Of a DNA stretch of 64,000 nt, positions 45,597-53,934 are shown one piece after another (positions within the stretch are counted from its first letter, which is position 1; each line of letters starts with the position of its first letter). Both the position numbers and the translations under genes were made by a program. The notes below the pieces were generated by a model. It saw nothing but the letters and a program-made list of their open reading frames with translations. It was not told the DNA's origin and did no database searches. Source of the stretch: Cohnella endophytica (lineage in GTDB: Bacteria; Bacillota; Bacilli; Paenibacillales; Paenibacillaceae); NCBI RefSeq assembly GCF_003628305.1, contig NZ_RBZM01000006.1, forward strand, positions 124,001-188,000. Direction: 5' to 3'.

Positions 45597-46382
45597 ATGT
45601 CGACCGTTCATGCGGGCCAGTCCGTAATCCTTACCGAAGAGCAAATGAAACACTACGGGGAGCAAGGCTATATCATTTTCGAAGAGTTGTTTAGTAATGA
45701 GGAGATGGACCGCGTTCGAGGGTTGATCGACGCGTTCGACGAGGAGTCGGAGCGGGAGCTGAGAGAGAAAGAGCGAAACGGAGACTTCATCAGCACCGCG
45801 GGGAAAATCAATTTTACGGCGAATTTGAATTTCCGCCATCCCAGGCTGCAACGATTTAGCGCGGATCAACGTTTCGTGGACATCACGACGGCGATTCTCG
45901 GCCCGGATACGAAGCTATATTGGGACCAATCGGTATACAAAAGGCCCGAAGCGGATCGGGATTTCCCTTGGCATCAAGATAACGGCTACGCCCCGACAAG
46001 TCCTGTGCATTACTTGACCTGCTGGCTCGCTCTGGAAGATACCACGATCGAGAACGGATGCATATGGGTAAAGCCGGGTTCCCACCGGCAAGGTTTCGTG
46101 AAGCACGTGAAGACGGATATCGGCTGGGTGTGCTACTTCGGGGAAGATCCCGGCATTCCGGTCGAGCTGAAAAAAGGCAGCATGGTCGCATTCCACTCCT
46201 TGCTCTTCCATAGGAGCACGCCGAACCTTAGCAAGACGACTACTCGCAAAGGTTACGTCTTACAGTATTCGGTCGACGGTTCGTTTAATCCGGATACGAA
46301 TCAGGTATATCGCAACGGCCCTCTTATCGCCAGGGGCGGAGTGTCCGCCTATACCGGATTCGTACCTCAGGAATATTGCTAG
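45597..46382 (+). CDS. Phytanoyl-CoA dioxygenase (PhyH) family protein
   Basis: A protein of 261 residues with the Fe(II)/2-oxoglutarate oxygenase jelly roll: HxD in PWHQDNGY (about 122-129), the distal His in LLFHRSTPN (about 202-210) and an Arg further on for 2-oxoglutarate. Bacterial members hydroxylate diverse small molecules, and the substrate here is unknown. RBS ACGAAGGAG. The AraC gene 71 bp downstream on the same strand is a likely partner. Confidence 0.85.
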   Translation: MSTVHAGQSVILTEEQMKHYGEQGYIIFEELFSNEEMDRVRGLIDAFDEESERELREKERNGDFISTAGKINFTANLNFRHPRLQRFSADQRFVDITTAILGPDTKLYWDQSVYKRPEADRDFPWHQDNGYAPTSPVHYLTCWLALEDTTIENGCIWVKPGSHRQGFVKHVKTDIGWVCYFGEDPGIPVELKKGSMVAFHSLLFHRSTPNLSKTTTRKGYVLQYSVDGSFNPDTNQVYRNGPLIARGGVSAYTGFVPQEYC

Positions 46383-46453
46383 GAAATATGTCGACTGGGG
46401 ACTATACAACCTCCCGCCGATCGTTTAAGTTCAGGTTAGCGAGGTGAACGCGA

Positions 46454-47338
46454 ATGTCGGCCAAACCGATGGATTGGGTTCAAGGACCTTGGACCGTAGA
46501 GTTGCATACCATAAGCCGTTCGACTTACGATGGGCTGCGTCTTGACGATGTCGTATTTCCTCATTGGATTATCAGCTACGTTCAAGAGGGAAACGTGAGG
46601 ACGGGAAGCGGAGGGGAATTCCACCGCGTAAAAGCGGGCGAGGTCATGCTTCATCCGCCTAACTTGCCGTTCACGGAGCATGCGGATGGGCGAGGCGCCC
46701 ATCTGTGGCTTCAGGCGAGTATCCTCTGCTCGCATCATCTTGATTTGCTGCAGCTCTATCGCGTTAGTCCGGTCGTCGCGATTCCCGAGCCCGTAAAGTT
46801 CGAGAAGGTGTTTTTTCAACTCCAATCCGCATGGAGCAACCGCAAGCAATCGTTCAGGGATCTGAAGCTCACGTCGGGTATGCTGCAATTGACGGAGCAA
46901 ATACTGGCCGGTTGGGAGAACGCGGGAAGCGTCGAACGTTCGGAAGCGTACGAGAGCGAGGGGAACCGATATGCCCGACTCGTCGGGCATATGTCTTCGC
47001 GGCTAGCGGACAAGCTCGATCGGGAGCAACTGGCCGCTTACGTGCGCTTAAGCCCCAATTACCTGGATCGCGTCTTTCAGGCCGAATACGGGCTAACGCC
47101 CATGCAGATGCTGAGGGACTTGCGTTTGAAGCATTCGAGGCTACTTCTCCAACGAAGCGAGGAAACGCTGGAATCGATCGCCCTTCAATGCGGCATGAAC
47201 GATGCCTCTTACTTGTGCAAGCAGTTCAAGAAACATTACGGAATGCTTCCCGGACAATATCGCGAGCTTGCGTTAAGCGCCCAAGCGGAAGATTTGTACG
47301 GCGGCACCGCCGGGGGCGTACGTCGTCATTATCGTTGA
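46454..47338 (+). CDS. AraC-family transcriptional regulator
   Basis: A protein of 294 residues: an N-terminal cupin-like domain (HWIISYVQEGNVRTG, EVMLHPPNLPFTEH) and a C-terminal double HTH (about 185-280: YVRLSPNYLDRVFQAEYGLT, CGMNDASYLCKQFKKHYG). It may be co-transcribed with the PhyH gene. RBS GCGAGGTG. Its gene ends two bases before the first unit of a 112-bp repeat. Confidence 0.87.
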   Translation: MSAKPMDWVQGPWTVELHTISRSTYDGLRLDDVVFPHWIISYVQEGNVRTGSGGEFHRVKAGEVMLHPPNLPFTEHADGRGAHLWLQASILCSHHLDLLQLYRVSPVVAIPEPVKFEKVFFQLQSAWSNRKQSFRDLKLTSGMLQLTEQILAGWENAGSVERSEAYESEGNRYARLVGHMSSRLADKLDREQLAAYVRLSPNYLDRVFQAEYGLTPMQMLRDLRLKHSRLLLQRSEETLESIALQCGMNDASYLCKQFKKHYGMLPGQYRELALSAQAEDLYGGTAGGVRRHYR

Positions 47339-47339
47339 A

Positions 47340-47584
47340 GCGATGAAAAACATCGTAACAATTGTTTTTTTCTAGTAAACCGCACTTCTTACGATGAAAA
47401 ACATTCTATCGGCGACCAAATGGACGAGAAATGGCAGAATTTCGCCTTGATGCGATGAAAAACATCGTAACACTTGCTTTTTTCTAGAAAACCACACTTC
47501 TTACGATGAAAAACATTCTATCGGTGACCAAATGGACGAGAAATGGCAGAATTTTTCCTTCATGCGATGATAAACATCGTAACG
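47340..47584. repeat. Two tandem 112-bp repeats plus a partial third
   Basis: Unit 1 spans 47340-47451, unit 2 47452-47563, and a 21-bp partial copy starts at 47564. Each unit opens with GCGATGAAAAACATCGTAAC, which contains the small palindrome CGATG-aaaaa-CATCG, and has a second ACGATGAAAAACATTCT element about 52 bp later. The copies differ at few positions. No gene is predicted here; a frame at 47506-47703 is repeat-derived. Confidence 0.9.
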
Positions 47585-47688
47585 GTCGGAACCCCGCTAT
47601 TGTGCTGTTAAACTTCCGAAATGCATCGACACAGAATAACGACCGGTGGGATTGGCTGATAGAGGCGTTCCGGTTTGAAAATGCGATT

Positions 47689-47714
47689 ATCGCCCCTCAA
47701 TGAGGGGCGATTTT
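47689..47714 (+). terminator. Hairpin terminator after the repeat block
   Basis: ATCGCCCCT pairs with AGGGGCGAT over CAATG, followed by TTTC. It probably ends transcripts entering from the AraC gene and repeats. Confidence 0.75.
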
Positions 47715-47779
47715 CTATGTTCGCCAGTATCGATTGACGATGCGGTTGCGTCTCATTCTTTTTATTGATATGAACAAAA

Positions 47780-47799
47780 AGCCACTCGAATGAGTGACT
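47780..47799 (-). terminator. Terminator of the small membrane-protein gene
   Basis: AGCCACTC pairs with GAGTGACT (one G-T) over a 4-nt loop; read leftward a TTTTTG tract follows. Confidence 0.65.
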
Positions 47800-47829
47800 A
47801 GGAATTCTTAATATGTGTAACATCTTCTA

Positions 47830-48183
47830 TTACTCAGATACCATTCCTATGATTAAGAGCAAGGCCATCAATACAATAACACTTCCGCCTATCGAAATAC
47901 CTGTTATCGAGAATCCTTTTTTTGGACTTTTTCGAATAGAGACTAATCCGAATATCAATGCCAAAATAGAAATGAGAAAACTTAAGAGTACAACAGATCC
48001 TGCGGCTGCGCTTGTGTCTCCAGGTAAAGCGGAAACGACAAAAAGCAAAAAGAAAAATGCTCCGCCGATTATACCTAACACTAACGAGGCGGTAGCCAAT
48101 CCAGTTCTATGAACCGGTTCAGGAACTCGTATGATTTCTTTGGGAGTTACGGTATCTTCCCTGTATTCAATATTCTCATTCAT
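47830..48183 (-). CDS. DUF4190-like small membrane protein
   Basis: A protein of 117 residues: a charged N-terminus of about 27 residues, then two TM segments (about 28-53 and 62-83), a basic loop SIRKSPKKGF and a third hydrophobic segment at the C-terminus (SIGGSVIVLMALLLIIG). The TGLATASLVLGIIGG start of the membrane part is typical of DUF4190-like proteins. No known function. RBS GGGGGTGAG lies upstream of the ATG. AT-rich compared with its neighbours. Confidence 0.7.
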   Translation of the reverse strand: MNENIEYREDTVTPKEIIRVPEPVHRTGLATASLVLGIIGGAFFFLLFVVSALPGDTSAAAGSVVLLSFLISILALIFGLVSIRKSPKKGFSITGISIGGSVIVLMALLLIIGMVSE

Positions 48184-48381
48184 ACACTCACCCCCAGTTA
48201 GATAGACTCATTCGACAAAAGGATATAAATTCCTTTTTCTTGTCGAAGTATGTCTAACAAGGGGCTGGTGTACCACCGAATTCCATCTTGAACCGAAAAG
48301 ATTATCCCCGGTTGAGAAATTCGTAATCAAAGTGGTAGCATAGGGGGATAGAAAAGAGGGATAGCGAAAGGGGAAGGCAGC

Positions 48382-48735
48382 ATGCTAGGCTTGGCGATAT
48401 TGCTCGGATACGAGCTCATCGGCTATGTTTTTCATCAATTTCTGGGTGTTCCGTTGCCCGCGAACGTGATCGGACTGATTCTATTATTCGTATCCTTGAT
48501 GCGGGGATGGGTTAAGCTGGAATGGATCGAACAGCCTGCTCGGTTTTTGCTGAAGCATATGATGATTTTCTTTGCCCCGACGATCGTCGGGGTGCTTGTT
48601 TTCGCCGACCGCATCGGCGAGGAATGGGCGGCGATCTCGATTAGTCTGGTAGGAAGCACGATTGTCGTGCTTCTGCTTACGGGTTGGACGACGACGTGGC
48701 TGGCGAAAGAGAGGCAACGAGATGACATCGCTTGA
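48382..48735 (+). CDS. LrgA/CidA-family holin-like protein
   Basis: A protein of 117 residues with four predicted TM helices and the family segment LGVPLPANVIGLILLF, followed by FFAPTIVGVLVF. LrgA/CidA proteins act with LrgB/CidB in murein hydrolase control and in pyruvate or glycolate transport in some Bacillales. The partner gene overlaps by 14 bp. RBS GGGGAAGG. Confidence 0.9.
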   Translation: MLGLAILLGYELIGYVFHQFLGVPLPANVIGLILLFVSLMRGWVKLEWIEQPARFLLKHMMIFFAPTIVGVLVFADRIGEEWAAISISLVGSTIVVLLLTGWTTTWLAKERQRDDIA

Positions 48736-49414
48736 ACAACTGACCTCGACGCCTTTGTTTGGGGTGGCGGCAACGGTAATCTTTTATGCGGCGGCTCAGT
48801 TGCTGAATCGGAAATGGAATTGGTTGCACCCGTTGTTTTTGACGGCGGGCGGTCTGATCGTTTTACTTGTGTTATGTGGAATTCCGTACGAGGAATACAA
48901 AGGCGGAGGGGATATTGTCGGTTTCTTCCTAGGTCCGGCGACGGTCGCGCTGGCCGTCCCGTTGTACGAATCATTGAAACGGCTACGGGGTAAAATCCGG
49001 GCTGTCGTAATTGGCGTGACGATCGGTTCCTTGTGCGGAATCGTATCCGTTGCCGTCCTGACTTGGGCACTAGGAGCCACAAAGGATACGGTATTGTCCA
49101 TGCTGCCGAAATCCGCGACGTCTCCGATCGCCATCGAGCTCTCTCGCCAACTAGGAGGCTCTCCGGAGCTCGGCGGAGTGTTCGCCGTGCTGACCGGGCT
49201 GTTGGGAAGCATGCTGGGTCCTGCATTGTTGCGTTTCGCGCGAGTGCGCGGCGACATCGGCATCGGAACGGCCGTCGGTACCGCGGCGCATGGAATCGGT
49301 ACGGCCCGGCTATTGAGGGACTCGGAGACGCAGGGTGGCATTAGCGGTTTCGCGATGAGCTTATCCAGCATCATTACGCCGATTTTATGTATCCCGATTT
49401 ATTGGCTGACGTAA
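48722..49414 (+). CDS. LrgB/CidB-family membrane protein
   Basis: A protein of 230 residues with about six TM helices. It has the LrgB motifs LGPATVALAVPLYE, SVTSPIAIE-like SATSPIAIELS and GTAVGTAAHGIGTARLL. Partner of the LrgA-like protein. Start at 48722 after AAAGAGAGG, inside the upstream gene (14-bp overlap). Pyruvate transport, as for B. subtilis PftAB, would fit a cell with an active PFL pathway, but the regulator LytSR/PftR is not nearby. Confidence 0.92.
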   Translation: MTSLEQLTSTPLFGVAATVIFYAAAQLLNRKWNWLHPLFLTAGGLIVLLVLCGIPYEEYKGGGDIVGFFLGPATVALAVPLYESLKRLRGKIRAVVIGVTIGSLCGIVSVAVLTWALGATKDTVLSMLPKSATSPIAIELSRQLGGSPELGGVFAVLTGLLGSMLGPALLRFARVRGDIGIGTAVGTAAHGIGTARLLRDSETQGGISGFAMSLSSIITPILCIPIYWLT

Positions 49415-49466
49415 CATGGCTGTCTCTTACAGTAATAATATCCGATGAATGGGAAGGAGCATGAAT

Positions 49467-50222
49467 ATGAAGTTATCCGTGTGCGTGGATGCCGTCTATA
49501 ACGGCAGAGGATTCGAAGAGAGCGTTCGTTCGATCGGGGAACTGGGGTACGACACGATCGAGTTCTGGACTTGGTGGGATAAAGATTTGGACGACGTCAG
49601 TCGCGTCGTGCGGGAGGCCGGAGTTAGCATTGCGTGCTTCTGCACGAAATTCGTCTCTCTCGTCGATTCTTCGAAACGCGAGGAATACATTCAAGGGCTG
49701 GAGGAGTCGATCGCGGCGGCGAAGCGGCTGGATTGCCGGGCGTTAATCTCGCAAGTCGGTAACGAGCTAAAGGATGTTTCAAGAGAAGAGCAACGGCGTT
49801 CGCTTGTCGAAGGGTTGAAGGCTTGCGTTCCTCTGCTGGAGCGGGAGGGCATGACGTTGCTCGTCGAGCCGCTTAATCTTCTGGTCGATCATCAGGGCTA
49901 TTATTTGGCATCGTCCGAGGAAGCCTTCGGAATCGTTCGCGAGGTCGGCAGCAAACACGTTAAAGTTCTGTTCGACATCTACCACCAGCAGATTACGGAA
50001 GGGCACCTGATCTCGACGATTCAAGCGAATATCGAATGGATCGGCCACTTCCATGCGGCCGGGAATCCGGGACGCCACGAATTAAACTTCGGGGAAATCC
50101 ATTACCCTGCCGTGTTCGACGCTATTCGGGTTACCGGATACGAGGGATACGTGGGCTTGGAGTATTTCCCGTTGCGCGAGCCTGAAGAGGGATTAAGGGA
50201 ATTGGAATGGCGAGCGCTGTAG
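49467..50222 (+). CDS. Sugar phosphate isomerase/epimerase (hydroxypyruvate isomerase-like TIM barrel)
   Basis: A protein of 251 residues, AP-endonuclease-2-type TIM barrel. Metal-binding acidic residues are in LLVEPLN, LFDIYHQQ, GRHELNFGEI and YVGLEYFP, the pattern of hydroxypyruvate isomerases and related 3-keto-sugar epimerases. Substrate not assignable. Start at 49467, 7 nt after GGAAGGAG; the ATG at 49461 is too close to it. The last codons (WRAL-stop) coincide with the first unit of the downstream 51-bp repeat array, so the C-terminus may have been reshaped by repeat insertion. Confidence 0.82.
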   Translation: MKLSVCVDAVYNGRGFEESVRSIGELGYDTIEFWTWWDKDLDDVSRVVREAGVSIACFCTKFVSLVDSSKREEYIQGLEESIAAAKRLDCRALISQVGNELKDVSREEQRRSLVEGLKACVPLLEREGMTLLVEPLNLLVDHQGYYLASSEEAFGIVREVGSKHVKVLFDIYHQQITEGHLISTIQANIEWIGHFHAAGNPGRHELNFGEIHYPAVFDAIRVTGYEGYVGLEYFPLREPEEGLRELEWRAL

Positions 50223-50508
50223 TCCGGTAAAACCTAACTGCAGAGCTCCGGAGTGACTTGGCAAGCGTTGTAGTGCGGTAAAACCTAATTGCAGAGCTCA
50301 GGAGTGGATTGGCGAGCGCTGTAGTCCGGTAAAACCTAACTGCAGAGCTCTGGAGTGACTTGGCGAACGCAGTAGTCCGATAAAACCTAACTGCAGCGCT
50401 CAGGAGTGGAGTTGCGAGCGCTGTAGTGCGGTAATACCTAATTGCAGAGCTTCGGAGTGACCCGGCAAGCGCTGTATTCCGGTAAAACCTAACTGCAGGG
50501 CTATTCCA
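50208..50508. repeat. Array A: six tandem copies of a 51-bp repeat
   Basis: Units start at 50208, 50259, 50310, 50361, 50412 and 50463; five are exactly 51 bp and the sixth is shorter. The consensus begins TGGCGAGCGCTGTAGTCCGG and continues TAAAACCTAACTGCAGAGCT. The first unit overlaps the end of the preceding gene. There are no unique spacers, so it is not CRISPR. Confidence 0.92.
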
Positions 50509-51320
50509 ACTACAGCGCTCCCCAGCAACTCCCAGCAGCCCAATAGTTTGACCAACTCAAACTACAGCGCTCCCCAGTAACTCCCTGCAGATAATTAGTT
50601 TGACCAACTCCAACTACAGCGCTCCCCAGTAACTCCCAGAAGCCAAATAGTTTGACTAACTCCAACTACAGCACTCCCAAGCAACTCCCAGCAGATAATT
50701 AGTTTGACTAACTCCAACTACAGCGCTCCCCGGTAACTCCCAGCAGTAAACTAGTTTGACTAACTCCAACTACGATGCTCCCCAGCAACTCCCAGCAAAT
50801 GAATAGTTTGACCAACTAAAACTACAGCGCTCCCCAGTAACTCCTAGCAGATAATTAGTTTGACTAACTCCAACTACGGCGCTCCCCAGTAACTCCCGGC
50901 AGATAATTAGTTTGATTAACTCCAACTACGTGCTCCCCAGTAACTCCCAGCAGATAATTAGTTTGACCAACTCCAACTACAGCTCTCCCAAGTAACTCCC
51001 AGCAGCTAAATAGTTTGACTAACTCCAACTACGATGCTCCCCAGTAACTCCCAACAGCCAAATAGTTTGACTAACTCCAACTACGGCTCTTCCAAGCAAC
51101 TACCAGCAGATAATTAGTTTGACTAACTCCAACTACAGCGCTCCCCAGTAACTCCCAGCAGTAAACTAGTTTGACCAACTCAAACTACAGCGCTCCACAG
51201 CAACTCCCAGCAGCCAAATAGTTTGACTAACTCCAACTACGGGCTCTCCCAAGTAACTCCCAGCAGCCAAATAGTTTGACTAACTCCAACTACGGCTCTT
51301 CCAAGCAACTACCAGACTCC
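50503..51320. repeat. Array B: about sixteen tandem copies of a 52-bp repeat, opposite orientation
   Basis: The consensus begins AACTCCAACTACAGCGCTCC and continues CCAGTAACTCCCAGCAGATA, then ATTAGTTTGACT. Units vary in the AGCGCT core (AGCGCT, GATGCT, GGCTCT, GGCGCT) and in the AGATAATTAG stretch. The core ACTACAGCGCT is the reverse complement of AGCGCTGTAGT in array A, so the two arrays are head-to-head relatives. The last copy is truncated. No gene is seen across arrays A and B (1.1 kb). Confidence 0.92.
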
Positions 51321-51391
51321 CCGGCGAGTAGGTTGTGGCACTCCCAGAGACTTCGATTCTAGCAACCATCCCGCCCAGCGTTCTCCGCCTC

Positions 51392-52270
51392 TCAATCCCT
51401 GCCCTGCTGCCAGAGCTTGCGATAGGCAAGCGGCGTATGCGTTTCGCGGTCGCGGAATAGGTTGATGAAGTGGCTGACGTTGTCGATTCCGACGTCGGCG
51501 GCGATCTCGGATACCGGCATGTCGGTGAAGCGAAGTCTTTCCTTGGCCCGCGTGATTCGGACATTGATCAAGTATTCGTTAGGGGAGAAACCCGTGTGCC
51601 GTTTGAACTCTTTGGATAGGTGATACTTGTCGATCGCGTAAGCGGCCGCGACGGCTTCCAAGGATAGTCTCTCGGAGTAACGCCGATCGTAGTGGTTCAT
51701 TACGTCGCGCACGAACGAAGGCATACCGACATCGGACGATTCCCGATATTGACCCGTTAGCAGAAGCTCGGTAAGCAGGTCGACGATTAACCGGGAACCC
51801 GCGAGCTCGGTTTGGATCGTTTTGTGCCGGTGGATCTCGACGAGCTCGCGAAGAAGATCCGGCACTCTTGACCCGCCAGGCAGCGCAACGACCGGGTTGC
51901 CAGCCGTCGCGAACCTGTCGTAATAAGCGCGCGAGGAGCTCCCGTCGAAATGAATCCACAACATCTCCCATAGATCGTCGCTGTCGGTCCGATAATACTG
52001 ATATTTTCGGCAATCGATATAGAAAAGCTGTCCGGGTCGCAGCGTGTAAGTTCGATCTCCGTAAACCAAGCTTCCCGTTCCGCCGAGCGTATACAGAATC
52101 AAATAAGAGTCAAGATTGACTCGCTCGGTGAAATAAGAAGGCAGCGTGCGGAAGAACCCGGTCTCCTGTACGTAATACAGTGAAGCTTTGGCGAACGCGG
52201 AGGGCGTCGCCATGACGCGCACGGAATCCTCGGACCAGTCGTAGGAAGCTTTCTCCAGATACTCTCTCAT
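51392..52270 (-). CDS. AraC-family transcriptional regulator
   Basis: A protein of 292 residues: an N-terminal cupin-like domain (SYLILYTLGGTGSLVYGD, TLRPGQLFYIDC) and a C-terminal AraC double HTH (about 185-285: YAIDKYHLSKEFKRHTGFSP, GIDNVSHFINLFR). It is divergent from the AraA-like isomerase gene 123 bp away and probably controls it. Start at 52270; TTGGGGTGG lies about 11 nt upstream. The GTG at 52285 is in frame but overlaps the RBS. Confidence 0.86.
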   Translation of the reverse strand: MREYLEKASYDWSEDSVRVMATPSAFAKASLYYVQETGFFRTLPSYFTERVNLDSYLILYTLGGTGSLVYGDRTYTLRPGQLFYIDCRKYQYYRTDSDDLWEMLWIHFDGSSSRAYYDRFATAGNPVVALPGGSRVPDLLRELVEIHRHKTIQTELAGSRLIVDLLTELLLTGQYRESSDVGMPSFVRDVMNHYDRRYSERLSLEAVAAAYAIDKYHLSKEFKRHTGFSPNEYLINVRITRAKERLRFTDMPVSEIAADVGIDNVSHFINLFRDRETHTPLAYRKLWQQGRD

Positions 52271-52333
52271 GCGAGATGATGCCACCCCAAGATACTATGA
52301 TTTTTGCCCAAGATCATTGGATGTTTTCAGAGA

Positions 52334-52347
52334 TGAAAGCATTTACA
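52334..52347. promoter_or_regulatory. cre-like site upstream of the AraA-like isomerase gene
   Basis: TGAAAGCATTTACA matches the CcpA cre consensus TGWAANCGNTNWCA except at the central G. Its position in the divergent AraC/isomerase promoter region would fit carbon catabolite repression. Confidence 0.4.
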
Positions 52348-52393
52348 ATCTTGTTATAGAACCATTATTCCATACAAATACGAGGTGGTAAAC

Positions 52394-53905
52394 ATGTCGC
52401 TCCATACTCCAATCAAACCAGCCCGCAAAGCGCGTATCGGCCTTTACAGCGTCGGGCTGCGTGCCTACTGGGAGCAATTCCCGGGGCTTAGAGAACGATT
52501 AATCGAATACGGCAAATTCATTGAAACCCGGATGTCCCAATGGGGGGAGGTCTACAATTATGGATTAGTCGATACGGAGAGCGAAGGCCGGCGGGCCGGC
52601 GAATGGTTGAACGGCAACAACGTCGATCTGGTGTTCTGCCACGTGGCCACGTATACGACGAGTTCTACCGTATTGCCCGTGCATCAGCTGTGCCAAGCGC
52701 CGGTCGTTTTCCTCAACCTCCAACCTACCGACCGAATCAATTACGACGAATCGACGACCGGAGAATGGCTCGCGCATTGCGGAGCGTGCCCGGTTCCGGA
52801 ATTCGCGAACGTGTTCAACCGCGCCCGCATTCCTTTCCGCGTCGTGAACGGGATGCTCGGTCTCGACTATACGCCCGCCATTTCCCTCACGAATGAAACG
52901 ACTAACCTCAAGCCCGAGGCGATAAAAGCTTGGCGCGAGATCGAGGAATGGGTTCGGGCGGCTTCCGTCCCTCGCGCGCTGAAGCATAGCCGTTTCGGGT
53001 TCCTCGGAAATACGTATAGCGGGATGCTCGACATGTACAGCGATTTTACGATGATTCAAGCGCAAACCGGACTGCACGTCGAGGTGCTGGAGATGTGCGA
53101 TCTGGATCGGATGTTGAAGGACGTCACTCCGGAACAAGTGAAACAAAAGCTGGAAACCGTTCATGAAATGTTCCAGATCAGCGGAGATTCGCCTTCGGAC
53201 CCGATCGCGAGGAAGCCGAGCGAGGAACAGCTGGAGTGGTCGTGCCGCGTCGCGGTGGCTCAAGAAAGGCTTGTTCGCGAATTCGACCTGGATGCGTTAA
53301 GCTACTATTATCACGGCGCTCCGGGCGGCGAGTACGAGAAGCTGCAAGGCGGCTTTATCGTGGGTCATTCCTTGCTGACGGCGCGCGGCATTCCTTGCTC
53401 CGGCGAAGGCGATCTGAAGACGGCAGTCGCTATGAAAATATGCGATATTCTTGGAACCGGAGGCAGCTTCTCCGAGATTGTCGTCGTCGATTACGTCGAC
53501 GGAACGATACTGCTCGGCCACGACGGTCCTTTCCACATCGCGATAGCCGAAGGCAAGCCAATCTTAAGGGGCATGGGGCTCTATCATGGAAAGCAGGGAA
53601 CAGGAGTCTCGGTCGAAGCAAAGGTGAAGACCGGACCGATCACGACGCTGAACGTGACGCAGACCGGCGACGGACAACTGAAGCTGATCATTAGCGAGGC
53701 GGAGTCGACGGACGGCCCGATCATGAGAATCGGGAACACGCAGACGCCGGTAAAATTCCGACTGCCCCCTGACTCCTACATGTCCCGTTGGTTCGCCGAG
53801 GCGCCGACGCATCATTGCGCGATGTCGATCGGCCATAACGGCTCGCTCTTCGCGAAGGTCGGCGAATTAATGCAAATGAATTATGTTACGATAGGAGAAA
53901 GATAA
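52394..53905 (+). CDS. L-arabinose isomerase-like sugar isomerase (AraA/fucose isomerase superfamily)
   Basis: A protein of 503 residues. The C-terminal half aligns by eye with AraA metal-site segments: Glu338 in SGEGDLKTA, a FSEIVVVDY segment, His376/His381 in GHDGPFHIA, and THHCAMSIGH near the end, where AraA has a metal-binding His. It would interconvert an aldose and ketose, but the sugar is uncertain: L-arabinose by fold, L-rhamnose or L-fucose by the rhamnose-mutarotase neighbour. Start at 52394 after CGAGGTGG. It is likely first in the operon with the binding protein, YesM/YesN and mutarotase genes. Confidence 0.8.
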   Translation: MSLHTPIKPARKARIGLYSVGLRAYWEQFPGLRERLIEYGKFIETRMSQWGEVYNYGLVDTESEGRRAGEWLNGNNVDLVFCHVATYTTSSTVLPVHQLCQAPVVFLNLQPTDRINYDESTTGEWLAHCGACPVPEFANVFNRARIPFRVVNGMLGLDYTPAISLTNETTNLKPEAIKAWREIEEWVRAASVPRALKHSRFGFLGNTYSGMLDMYSDFTMIQAQTGLHVEVLEMCDLDRMLKDVTPEQVKQKLETVHEMFQISGDSPSDPIARKPSEEQLEWSCRVAVAQERLVREFDLDALSYYYHGAPGGEYEKLQGGFIVGHSLLTARGIPCSGEGDLKTAVAMKICDILGTGGSFSEIVVVDYVDGTILLGHDGPFHIAIAEGKPILRGMGLYHGKQGTGVSVEAKVKTGPITTLNVTQTGDGQLKLIISEAESTDGPIMRIGNTQTPVKFRLPPDSYMSRWFAEAPTHHCAMSIGHNGSLFAKVGELMQMNYVTIGER

Positions 53906-53934
53906 GCAGACAAGAATGAAGCGGGGGAGTCGGC

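Noticed and set aside
47506..47703. A 65-codon + strand frame
   Set aside because: It starts inside the 112-bp repeat, has no RBS and runs into a terminator.
50208..51320. Possible CRISPR array
   Set aside because: The whole 51-52-bp unit is conserved; there are no unique spacers, no short constant repeat and no cas genes nearby.
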